In this document: positions 25,101 through 34,698 of the stretch, piece by piece
Layout of the letters: each line of letters starts with the position of its first letter
How positions within the stretch are numbered: the first letter of the stretch is position 1
Assembly (NCBI GenBank): GCA_900095095.1
Contig: FMBT01000339.1
Coordinates: 124,001-188,000, forward strand
Length of the DNA stretch: 64,000 nucleotides
DNA from: Fragilariopsis cylindrus CCMP1102
Taxonomy: Eukaryota; Bacillariophyta; Bacillariophyceae; Bacillariales; Bacillariaceae
Reading direction: 5' to 3'
The notes under the pieces: model-generated
The model's database searches: none
What the model was told of the DNA's origin: nothing
What the model saw: the letters and a program-made list of their open reading frames with translations, nothing else
Translations under genes and position numbers: made by a program

Positions 25101-25436
25101 ATCAACGCATTCGATGGAAAATCAAAGGAGAACGGATACTCAAAGGAAGGTAGCCAAAGATACTCCCTACGCAACAAGAAACAATGTGCATGTTGTAAGA
25201 TGGCAGGACACAGTATAGGTGATCAGATATGTAGAATTGGAGCTCAAATATCACACGCAACAAAATTCGCAACAACAAATAAGGAAACTTACGATACCAA
25301 TGCAGATAAGTACTACAAATCAAACCGTCCAGTAATGATCAACAGGGTCATGAGATCACTCCCAACCTATGCATCAGACGAAACAATAAGAGAAGAGTGT
25401 GAGGAATGGACCAAGGACGATGAAGAGGAAGAGTGA
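22101..25436 (+). CDS. Element C gag, 1111 residues
   Basis: An unusually long gag for Copia. A basic start is followed by a degenerate repeat (SEPPYERVGKAIRIVKSPP and SEPPYARRGNERRIIESPP, about 155-190), a long acidic Glu/Asp stretch (about 255-310), then extended coiled coil (about 340-560). The C-terminal half has a globular gag-like region (VIIPITNTVMLDIISPYHEE) and a short Cys/His cluster CACCKMAGHSIGDQIC that resembles a zinc knuckle. Confidence 0.85.
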   Translation: MTKKTKISRKSGKMQTSTLDTMPMSPPRGGRTIPKGFIPYEGIREEEIEALKLVFPLDGSNPYKDDAYNIKPFMPFSRYEESDHHAHLVTLHDEALEVDLKYVAIENLIKQMFSTQHAWTPSTWTTGSRYQYAPPLHATLFQSEPPYERVGKAIRIVKSPPSSEPPYARRGNERRIIESPPKIQLKDLDEETELDSSDTGSAWTVKSARQREKRARERDERSSSRQKAKQRLANSNSPQKLPTQRVQDISLLFDSDAEESEVENEEEVDDDVKEEQEELDDDEKEELDDTINRLEQQEEVYLQEQEETKSEVLNDNDSNHTTSVLGTDNESSRLGSNSIDLEEMIDKRMEEMMNRKMEVRYKDMDKRNTRMQQLEESASKQLKITRQMFTEAESKLLELTSKIDGVTSRIEEATTTIAEADATTTVLADHLEAAQVAMQLINTSRQLTAADATAMRSGAKKLAKRLTDHTDALVQDLQNHKDALAQDLQWTLSQLDPLRIKTSLNEAIVRIKSASDSSILGLSDMARSINKESRKNIIVENRLQSIATKTELATLTKKATDDLVITLQMIEDQSKAALTTIIDGPDFRQIIKTQIRAYIKTFPQEMSDALMKFSIDFFKDNDTIDHYIRGVASSVTDIGDITDKLEREIDGIATKWMNNNVGDITTGNIEREVDRIATEWMHTNVDKATDWTNDDKEFRPRGGGPPKTDPTTEEEKSYNEKMGEDDISTGETEEYTGLFSKAHKRFQEEQATRKARQAEEAALAETKRLGHISKSITRFGTMPMHKHCIPVKTLVTMEQAKQLYNEMYDDCLIETYPLTELKYLSPKGSCIPPMHNETDTTIATISHAIMRRLKVIIPITNTVMLDIISPYHEERNGYGALYAIMRRSCAFMKPTTQGWGPTWSKTMTPSAYVVELQASVAEHEMRHNTTYSEVQQSQEMLHQALQSYNTSIATKLSGDFNQWVLAHPKKPLPNTWKTTGLADLFADYPNTSNNKINTLSINAFDGKSKENGYSKEGSQRYSLRNKKQCACCKMAGHSIGDQICRIGAQISHATKFATTNKETYDTNADKYYKSNRPVMINRVMRSLPTYASDETIREECEEWTKDDEEEE

Positions 25437-25691
25437 CAAACATGCTGTCCTGAGAGATCGGTACAGCCTGCACGAAAGAAAACACCACACATACCATCGT
25501 CACCATCACCATCAGACAAATCAATAAAAGGAAATATAATCATCAACAAACTATCAAAACAACAACAACGACAAACGAAATCAAATGACGTACCACACCA
25601 CATCAACCATAACAATCATAACTACTGCTTTGTTGAAGCCCATACGAAGGATTTACAGGAACAACAAGCAGCAAATGATACCATCGTCCAG

Positions 25692-28600
25692 TTGAATAAA
25701 GAAAGGATGGCCATTGTCAATCGATTTAATCAATTATTATCTGAAACAGAGTGTAAAGATAATCTTTGTAACGAAAAGATAACTTGTAATGAATTCAATA
25801 ATATGGAAATGAAAAGTGAATATCTGGAAAAGAAAAATGAATATCTGGAAAAAGAACCAACAATCCTACCAACAGCCCGTAGAATTCTACAGGAAAAACA
25901 GAAAATTCAGAGCGTGGAAAATCTGGAGACGCAATCACGGGAATCAACAAAATCAGTTAAGACTACTCCAACGAATACGATTGAAAAATTACCAAATTCC
26001 GAGTCGGAGATGAAGACACATGTTTGTAAAGTATCGACGAATCCCCAATGCGGACAAGAACCAACAAACACGATTGAAGATTCCTTAACAAAAACACGTG
26101 GGAACGAAAACAAACAGAACAGTAATACACAACAAATACTTAACAATCATGAATCGGGAAACGAACAGAAAATTGATACACGTCTCATAATTAACACTAA
26201 GAGTACACGAACTGTAAAAGACTTCACGGACATCATCCGCGAATACAATACATATGGAGGGAGAACAATGCATGAGACAGGAGCTTATATCATCAACGCG
26301 ATTGAATATCGATACAACACGTGCAAGGCATATCAAAGCATAATCAGCGCGACTAAAGCAAAATCAAATTTTTCAATCACTTCAGCAGACCTCACTCCCG
26401 CGTACACGCCGGCCGACAGCCTAGGTTCAACACACGGACAACCATATAATATCAATGCAGTTAAACTACAGTCAACCTCAAATCGAAAATCAGTACGAGT
26501 AAAATTTAGAATCAAAAAGCTAAATAAGAGAGTCAATACAAACAATGAAGATGGGAATGAAATATTCAGTAAGAGTGAACAAGCACAATATACCACGGAA
26601 ATCAACGCACAAGGCGATACTGGAGCTAACTGCTCAGCAACTGACACGATTGATATCATACACAACTATGAAGAATTCGCAATCCCACAAGACGTTGGAG
26701 TCTTCTCCGACGATGAGACAAGTACAACTCTCCAAGCGTTGGGTGAAGGCGTGATTAAAATTTTGTCTGATCAAGGCTCTATTATGGAGTGGCCAGTGTT
26801 ATATACACCACTATCGAGTGGTACTGTACTATCCCCAGACAACTATCACTTCACTCATAAATTGAAATATTACGCGTTCTATCACCTTGGCACTAGTAAT
26901 AATACTGGTAAAATAGGATTTTTAGATTACAATCAAAATGAAATGGAATCGATTCAAATGAAAAGAACCAACAATGGCGAATGGTTGACATCTAATCAGG
27001 TCCTACTACCACACTCATTGAACAACAAACACATCATACGAGCAGTAACACGAAGATCGGATCGAATTCGGGACCTACAGATGGAGAGAAATGACAATAT
27101 GCAAGCAAAGGAAGATAGAATAATAATTGATCAACAAATCAATGAATCTTGGGCTACTGACATTGGAGCCCATCACTTCGAACAGATGAAGGAAGAAGCA
27201 CACCCAATATTCACTGACGTCAAGCTAAAGACAATGGATACACCACACCAATTATACACTCAGAAGATGAAGGAACTGGAACTATGGCATCAACGGATGG
27301 GTCATTGCTCAACAAGAACATTGAATGAGACAAGAAAATGTGTAGAAGGAATCCCTGATCTACCAACCAATACACCATTCTTCAAATGTCCATTCTGTGA
27401 AAGAGGCAAGATGGTCAAGAAGGGAGGCAAGAAAACAACAGATAAGGACAACTTCATACCGGGACAAGCGTATCATATGGATCTAGCCTTCGTAAGTGGA
27501 CCATCAAATCTGGAAATAGACGCAGGAAAGAATAGTGAAGCAAGACCAATCATCACAAAGAGTCGAGACGGATACATCGGATTCCTTACCATCATCGACG
27601 TATCATCAAGAAAGTTATGGACTCATCCAATCAAGAATAAAGATCCACCAATTGAATATATCAACAAGTTCCTCAAACGTCATGGTATTAGAACAACAAA
27701 CCCTTCCAAAGCAATTATAACAACGAGTGGTACTGGATATTTAGCCAAGTCAAGAGCATTCGACGAAGCAGTGACAGCACAACAGTACGTCATTCAACCA
27801 ACGGATGACGATATCGACTTCTTTGGAGACCTGCTACCAGACCAAGTTGGAGCGACGATCACTACAGATGGAGGAGGTGAATTATCCAAATCACATGAGC
27901 TCACAAAGCTATGTAACTCTCATGGATATGAAGTCAATTCAACAGCAGCGGACGCATCTTCACAAAATGGAATAGTGGAAAGACCACACAGGACGTTGAA
28001 GGAACGAATGCGATGTATGATGTACTCAGCAAGACTAGGAACAGAGTTTTGGGCGGATGCACTACTACATGCAACATGGCTGTACAACCGAACGTATCAC
28101 AGTAAGATCAAAATGACACCACTGCAAGCATTTTCAGGCCAAATACCAGCACTTGACAGCCTCATCACCTTTGGAGCTAAAATAACAGCGAAGAAGCCAG
28201 GTAGCCGACCAACGACATTGAACCCATGGTCGTATGATGGTATCTTCCTTGGATATCAAAATACTATGCACAACATCAAGTACTGGGATATCAACACAGG
28301 AGCAATCAAAACAGCTAAGCATGATTCAAAAGACGAGATACAGTATGGAGACAGACCAACGAATCGATCGCCAGCATCAAAACATCTTATGGAGGTATTT
28401 ACCGGAAGCGCCGACCATACTACTTACATGAACCCTGAAAGAGTAGATCTACACTTAAAAGATAAACTATCACCATCAGCAACAGAGATATTGGAAAGCA
28501 GCCTACTGAATTCACCATTACCATACACAGTAGCAGCAGCAGCAACGATGAACAGGAGACAACAACGATGGACGGATAGGAGGGTCAACAAACTAAAAAG

Positions 28601-31034
28601 AGCATTTCGACGACCAGAAATAGGAGATTTACAACATGAACTTGCAACATTAGATATATCAACAAACAAATATGTACACACCACATCACATACAATTCCA
28701 TTAAACGAAAAATCGTATCATCCAACATTAGGAATGATAGTAGCAACACACCCGGATATGAAACAAGCAATGGAATTAGTGGAGTTTCAAGTTGGAACAT
28801 CAACCCACCGTCATATTCGATCATGGAAGAGAAGATTAAGGGGGACAATAATATCAACAGTTAATAATCAACCAATTAAGACAGAGCAAGACATCATCAA
28901 CGCCATCCACCAAGCAAGAATTAACAATCAATCATCAATCAAATTAGAATTTGGATCATTAGTAGGCTTTGCAATGAGTGGAGAAGGAGTACCAACATTA
29001 CAATCGGATCAACTCAACGTAATCGCCCATCATCTCAACAGCATCAACAATGAAGAGGACATTTGGATAGACAAGACAAAATGGCCACAACAAATCGATT
29101 CAGGTGATTCAATTAGAGAAAAAGTAAGAATAAACATTATGAAACGTAACAAACTCAAGCTCACTCCAGAATGGGATGATTTCCTTAAATCAGAATGGAA
29201 ACAACTGGATCGTTACGAGAAAGTAGGCATGTTTGGAGAACCAGTAAAATCGGATCAATGGATGACAGTACTGCCATGGGTATGGTCTTATGTCAACAAG
29301 GAAGATCCACTAACCGGAGATACGATACGAAAATCAAGAGGCACATGCAATGGAGGACCACGATATGGAGCAGCAATCACACTTGCAGAAACATATGCAG
29401 CGTGTGTGGAACAGCCAGTCCACCGATTGACATGGGCAATATCAGCAGCAATGAATCTAATCTGTAAAGGATACGATGTAGGCAATGCGTTTGCAGAAGC
29501 ACCAGCACCAACATCTCCATTCTTTATGCGACCAGACGCCCAGTTTAAACAGTGGTGGGAGGAACACCTTGGAAAGGAGCCGATACCAGATGGATATGTG
29601 ATACCAGTTAGAAAAGCACTACAGGGACACCCGGAATCACCGCGACTATGGGACAAATACATCTCCAAGATGATCATTGATGAATTAGGCTTTACAGCAA
29701 CAGTACATGAACCCTGCCTCTATTACAAAAGAGATGACCAAGACAACTTGACACTCATCCTACGTCAAGTCGACGACTTTCTAGTGGCTAACAAAGATTC
29801 ATCACAGTGCGACCGAATAGGAAAACAAATACAAGATCGTATGACTAATCCACTTAATCAATTAGGTACAATTAGAAAATTCAATGGAGTTAATGTGGAG
29901 CAAACAAGATACTACAACCATGTCCATTGTGCAACATATATCGATAAGATTGTATCACATCATGGATGGAGTAATTTGAAAATTAGATCACCACCAACAC
30001 CAATGAAAAGTGATTCGAAGTACCAAGCAGATATACAGTCAAGTAGAGGACCAGAATCAATTAAAGAACAGAAGGAATTAGAAAAACGAATGGGTTTTAG
30101 TTACAGACAAACAATCGGTGAACTAATATATGCACTAACAGTATGTCGTGTGGATATATCAATAGCAGTAATAACGTTGAGTCAACACTCACATCACCCA
30201 GCTCAAATACATTATGAAGCAGTTAAGCAAGTATTTGGATACCTCCAGGCAACAAGAATGGATGGACTCACCTACTGGAGACCAAAACCTCGTATGGACC
30301 TTCCAATACGACCAGATCCATCACCAGTATCAGCACCATCTCAACTACATAAATTCGATGAGCAATGGAATGCATTAGAAATCACTGGATCCTGCGACAC
30401 CACATGGGCATCAGACAGAACTGAAAGAAGATCAATGGGTGGTATCATTATGATGTTAGCAGGAGCAGCAGTTTATTATCGAACGAGATTACAACCAACA
30501 ATAGCACAAAGCTCAACAGAAGCTGAATTCACGAATATGGCAGACGCTGGAAAAGCAGCTTTATACTTACGATGGATTTTAGAAGAAATTGGTATTATTA
30601 TGGATGCACCAACACCAATTCTAGCAGATAATCAAGGAGCAGTTCGTTTAGCGAACGCACAACAACCAACAAGAAGAACAAGACATGTAGAAATGAAACA
30701 CTTTATTATATTACAATGGACAGATGACAAGTTCATTGATTTTGTCGATACATCGACAGATGAAAATTACAGTGATTCTCTGAGCAAGCCAACAGGGAGG
30801 ACAAAATTTTACGAGCACACGGACGTCTTTATGGGAAGACGCAAACCGGCATATACTACCTATATTGATCATTCTAATGACAAAGCACACATAATCAATT
30901 ATGTGTCCGTCTCCACTTACAGATCTAACCCACTTATATCACTATTACAGTCTGCATCACAGTACAATTCCGATGCTCTAGATTCTGTAAGTGTGGGGAA
31001 GTGTAGGCGTAAGGCGAGTGTCACTATGGAATGA
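25692..31034 (+). CDS. Element C pol, 1780 residues
   Basis: Copia order. Protease motif GDTGANCSATD; pre-integrase zinc finger LWHQRMGHCS...CPFC; integrase core with Asp in YHMDLAF, Asp in TTDGGGEL and Glu in GIVERPHRTLKE. A PDZ-like segment lies at about 28700-28970 (LRGTIISTVNNQPI, then SSIKLEFGSL) before the reverse transcriptase (CKGYDVGNAFAEAP; LRQVDDFLVAN). RNase H has SCDTTWASDR, SSTEAEFTNM, ADNQGAVRLA and RHVEMKHFII. The first about 280 residues are low complexity and Asn/Thr/Glu-rich. Confidence 0.9.
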   Translation: MNKERMAIVNRFNQLLSETECKDNLCNEKITCNEFNNMEMKSEYLEKKNEYLEKEPTILPTARRILQEKQKIQSVENLETQSRESTKSVKTTPTNTIEKLPNSESEMKTHVCKVSTNPQCGQEPTNTIEDSLTKTRGNENKQNSNTQQILNNHESGNEQKIDTRLIINTKSTRTVKDFTDIIREYNTYGGRTMHETGAYIINAIEYRYNTCKAYQSIISATKAKSNFSITSADLTPAYTPADSLGSTHGQPYNINAVKLQSTSNRKSVRVKFRIKKLNKRVNTNNEDGNEIFSKSEQAQYTTEINAQGDTGANCSATDTIDIIHNYEEFAIPQDVGVFSDDETSTTLQALGEGVIKILSDQGSIMEWPVLYTPLSSGTVLSPDNYHFTHKLKYYAFYHLGTSNNTGKIGFLDYNQNEMESIQMKRTNNGEWLTSNQVLLPHSLNNKHIIRAVTRRSDRIRDLQMERNDNMQAKEDRIIIDQQINESWATDIGAHHFEQMKEEAHPIFTDVKLKTMDTPHQLYTQKMKELELWHQRMGHCSTRTLNETRKCVEGIPDLPTNTPFFKCPFCERGKMVKKGGKKTTDKDNFIPGQAYHMDLAFVSGPSNLEIDAGKNSEARPIITKSRDGYIGFLTIIDVSSRKLWTHPIKNKDPPIEYINKFLKRHGIRTTNPSKAIITTSGTGYLAKSRAFDEAVTAQQYVIQPTDDDIDFFGDLLPDQVGATITTDGGGELSKSHELTKLCNSHGYEVNSTAADASSQNGIVERPHRTLKERMRCMMYSARLGTEFWADALLHATWLYNRTYHSKIKMTPLQAFSGQIPALDSLITFGAKITAKKPGSRPTTLNPWSYDGIFLGYQNTMHNIKYWDINTGAIKTAKHDSKDEIQYGDRPTNRSPASKHLMEVFTGSADHTTYMNPERVDLHLKDKLSPSATEILESSLLNSPLPYTVAAAATMNRRQQRWTDRRVNKLKRAFRRPEIGDLQHELATLDISTNKYVHTTSHTIPLNEKSYHPTLGMIVATHPDMKQAMELVEFQVGTSTHRHIRSWKRRLRGTIISTVNNQPIKTEQDIINAIHQARINNQSSIKLEFGSLVGFAMSGEGVPTLQSDQLNVIAHHLNSINNEEDIWIDKTKWPQQIDSGDSIREKVRINIMKRNKLKLTPEWDDFLKSEWKQLDRYEKVGMFGEPVKSDQWMTVLPWVWSYVNKEDPLTGDTIRKSRGTCNGGPRYGAAITLAETYAACVEQPVHRLTWAISAAMNLICKGYDVGNAFAEAPAPTSPFFMRPDAQFKQWWEEHLGKEPIPDGYVIPVRKALQGHPESPRLWDKYISKMIIDELGFTATVHEPCLYYKRDDQDNLTLILRQVDDFLVANKDSSQCDRIGKQIQDRMTNPLNQLGTIRKFNGVNVEQTRYYNHVHCATYIDKIVSHHGWSNLKIRSPPTPMKSDSKYQADIQSSRGPESIKEQKELEKRMGFSYRQTIGELIYALTVCRVDISIAVITLSQHSHHPAQIHYEAVKQVFGYLQATRMDGLTYWRPKPRMDLPIRPDPSPVSAPSQLHKFDEQWNALEITGSCDTTWASDRTERRSMGGIIMMLAGAAVYYRTRLQPTIAQSSTEAEFTNMADAGKAALYLRWILEEIGIIMDAPTPILADNQGAVRLANAQQPTRRTRHVEMKHFIILQWTDDKFIDFVDTSTDENYSDSLSKPTGRTKFYEHTDVFMGRRKPAYTTYIDHSNDKAHIINYVSVSTYRSNPLISLLQSASQYNSDALDSVSVGKCRRKASVTME

Positions 31035-31219
31035 CCGACCAGGACAGACCATATGAGGGGTATGACCGACCAGGGTCAGACCACACATACACCGTACGAG
31101 TAGATATAGCCAATCATAGAGAGCTACTAAGCTCACTCTTCTAATAAACACTATTTACATACGTTAATAGCATAGAAGGTCTTCAGTCTAGTGAACTTAG
31201 GTAGCTAGATACATTTACA
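31002..31219 (+). repeat. 3' LTR of element C
   Basis: 218 bp, identical by eye to 21636-21853; the pol frame stops within it at 31034. Confidence 0.93.
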
Positions 31220-31224
31220 CCATT

Positions 31225-34200
31225 TGCTGTTGATGATGCGATGTCATTAATTGCATGTAGCATAGTGTCATCTATAGCTCTGGCGTAAAATAGGAATTTC
31301 CCTGTGACGCGTTGTATGAATTTGATTTGATCTTCATCTAATTTATTTGTCAAGTCTTCTTTTACATATTGAACTTTGACACCATAATCAGGTCGGTCGA
31401 TCTTGGAAGGTCCTGAATGTCGTTGTTTTGGGATGATGTGGTTGAATTCCTTCAGTGCTTGTTCTACATATCCATCCATGGAGCAGATGACTTCACGGTC
31501 AATATAGTTCCATTTTAGGTGAATCCCGATATATTGTTCAGCTTTCCAATCAACTTTTAATGGGTATTTATCTCGTAGTGCGGTAACTAGGTGTTCTACA
31601 TCCGCTTTGTCGGTGTACTTGATACCAAAATCATCCACCACTAGTGTAAAGTTGATGTCGCGTTCCTTGTGGCTGAATAAGCCATCAGTTCGTTTTTCTT
31701 TTACGTAACCATATTTTTCTAAGTGTTGTACCAAGTCGTCATGTGCAATCTTACCGGATTGTTTGAGACCATACCATGCTTTCTTGATTTTGGCATATAC
31801 AAATCCGTTAACTACTAACTTGTCTAATGAGTAGTGTTTGATTATATTCGGTGGTATCATATCATATTTGAATCTGACATATTCTTCGTCCGGCAATAGC
31901 GAGCATAAGTACATGTTCGATATATCTGCGGTGCAGTACTTGGCACCTGGAGTGGAAACGACTGAGTTCCAATGCATCTTGATTGTTTCCATTGAAGCTG
32001 TATGCGTTGTTACGTTGCCTTCGTAGTCAATCCTATCGCCTCCTGCTGTGATTCTAGTACGGTATGGTTCTGACTTTTCTGGTCTAACAGCAACTACATA
32101 TCTTGGATACGTTACTTGTTTGTTACTGGGTACGTCCCCTTTGCGGATCCAATCCAGTACATCTACTCCTTCAGTTTCACCATAACCTTGGAATAAACGG
32201 GCAAATTCGTTTTCTCCTGATTGGAGCCAACGATTCTTGATTACAGGATCCTTGTGGTTGATTAGATCTCGATACTTCGCCATCTTATTGAGGCTGTCGT
32301 CCCAGACGGCGCCTGCAGCTCCGAAAGCAAAGTTTGGTTGTAGCTGTTCTACTGCCTTGCTGTATCCATTGCTAAACCTATTTGGTTTTTGTTGCACTGT
32401 AGGATTTTGGTTATATCGGTTCAGACGTTGTACCTTTTTAGGACGTTGGCTTTTGGCTGTAGGTATATGAATGTTGGTTGGTACGTGATGCCGAATTGGA
32501 AGTAGTAGCAATGCCTTTTTGGTTGGTTTAGTATACTGTTGACTCTTCTTCCTGTATTGCTTGATTTCATTGTAGGTCATCTCTTCTGTATCACCATCTC
32601 GGTACACTATCTTGTAGTACTGTTCAATTGGATCATATTTTGTGATTTCTCCTTCGTGGTAGCCACTGCTGAATTTTCGTCGTACAATGGTACCGTTGAT
32701 AAACACTCTGTTTGTTTCTGTGCTGGACCTTGTTACTCTTTGGGTGGTATTGTTTATAGTTTCCACCCTTGGAGGTGGCACAGGACTTGTTGGTGCCTTA
32801 GTTGCTGTATCATCTACTTGTAAGCAGAGTATCTTCTGGATTGCAGTTATGGCTGTATGTAGGTCCGTACCTTGGTTCAGAAATGGAAAATAGCTTGGGG
32901 GTTGAGATAATACTTGATGGAGGTCTTGTAGTACCAAGGTTAGACGATCGATAGGTGTGACCTTGGGTAGCGAACAATGTGATGGAAAGAACTCAACCGT
33001 ATTGGAGATACGATTTTGCTTGGTATCACGCATGTAGCAAGTATAGTTTCTGTAGTGATGAGGGGCTCTTTCAATGTAAAACCCATGACTGCCATGGTTG
33101 GACCAGCTACCGCGTTCACCTCTTCGATCATGAACAATAACTTTACATCCAACTGGGGCCATTGGAGTTCGATTGAAATCAAATTCACCATGGACCAGTG
33201 TATATGCTGATATTAACGGGTTGATCCTTGATGGGCGCATTAGATTCATAGCTAATACTGTTTGTTTAATAAACAGGTCCCAACAGTTCTTCGGAAAACT
33301 CGGATCAGCGCCTTCTCTGAAAGCAATGAGCTTGGACTTGAAGGTTTGAATGGCACGTTCTGCATGGTTCAATCTATGGTCTCCTGGCGATACGATCTGG
33401 TAGTCTAAATTCAGTTCCCCTATTGCTGCAATAAGTTCTGTTGAGATTTCATTATCTAATCGCATTACACGCGCTGTGAAACCTCTTTCCTTGAGTTCAT
33501 CATAACAAAACTTGAATGCTGCTACGAGTTCACTTGACTTCCTTGATTTGAGAGGCACTGCATTGATGTAGTTAGTGTCATAATCGTACATAACCATGAT
33601 GTATTTGTGGCCTCTTGCTGATGTAACAGGATATCGTCCTGGCAAATCCATTGCAATTAGTTGTTTCATATCATTACCATCAATTAAGAAGGTACCTATG
33701 TCATGTAATTTCTTCTTAAGTTCAATACGTTCTTTTCTAACTGATAGGTCAATGATATTCGATGTTCTGACATTCTTCTTGATCATTTTCTGGTTCCCAA
33801 GAGTAGTTTGTTCTTTCTTGGTGCAGTGTTTTCGTACTCTATCTGCGCTCAGTCCCGGCCATGACTTGAACCAATTGTTGTTGATACAGTTGATCCATTC
33901 TGGTATAGAAGGTGAGCCTAACGTCATGTGAAAGAAGTTTGTCAATGCTGCGACTGTTTGCACTTCGTATGCGCTAGCTGCAGTAGCAATCCCTGCGGTG
34001 TGATTCACCCTTGGAAGTGCATCCACCCTTGGAAGTGTATGCGCCTCGTCGTGTATTGGCACCGAATAGAGCCCATTTTGCCGTCGTCCTTCCATAACGG
34101 TTGTACCAGTAAGGATTGGGGGCTTGTCGGTGACTGTCACTTTGTTTTGTGAAAATAGGACGTGTAAGTTGTTGTCACAGAGCTTTCCCACTGATAAGAG

Positions 34201-34686
34201 GGGCGTTGATACGTCATCAAACTTGTGGCAGGTACGTGCTAGTGGTGGGAGCTTTGCGAGCGACAGGACGTCTGTAGATGTGGACGTCATTATGGAGTTA
34301 TTTGCACACTTCACTTTCATGCCATTGGACGTCGCCTGATGGTTGTCTCCGTGGTACGTTGTTGGTAAGAAATGGTCTGTTGCTCCAGAATCAATAGCAC
34401 CTCTTGTTACGGGGTACCTGTCGATCAATACGTTGCAAACTTTTAAGGCTGCAGGTTTTCGTGTTGGTCCGCATATAAGATTGGATGGAAACGATACACG
34501 GAGTGATCTCCTGTTGGCATTCGGAGTGCATGGTACAAGTTGTTTACGATATACGGTAGGCGTACGTGGTTGTTGATATAGATTTCTCGAAGGGGATAGA
34601 TATGTAGTTGCTTTTAACATATAATTATTATTATTATTATTATTAATGGTTAATACACAGTCACTACATTTATCAATATCCATCAC
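31225..34686 (-). CDS. Element B pol, main part
   Basis: Protease motif GAIDSGATDHFLP; integrase core with Asp in IAMDLPGRYP, Asp in RLDNE and Glu in HAERAIQTFK; then a Tudor-like module at 32548-32705 (VRRKF, HEGEITKYDP, YYKIVYRDGDTEEM). Reverse transcriptase shows ADISNMYL, AWYGLKQSG and LVVDDFGI (catalytic Asp pair). The frame continues into the LTR of C, and RNase H lies beyond C. Confidence 0.85.
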
Positions 34687-34698
34687 CTTCCCACGTCC

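Larger units (their letters stand above)
21636..31219 (+). mobile_element. Copia-type LTR retrotransposon C (innermost)
   Basis: Element C, 9584 bp, lies in the opposite orientation inside the pol gene of B. LTRs 21636-21853 and 31002-31219 (218 bp, TGTAGG...TTTACA) are identical by eye, with target duplication CCATT at 21631-21635 and 31220-31224. It has a very large gag (22101-25436) and a pol (25692-31034) ending just inside the 3' LTR. It looks whole. The G-rich run GTGTGGGGAAG before the 3' LTR is a likely polypurine tract. Sequence after the 5' LTR (GGTTATGAGAAC) resembles an initiator-Met tRNA site only loosely. It is the youngest of the three. Confidence 0.93.
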
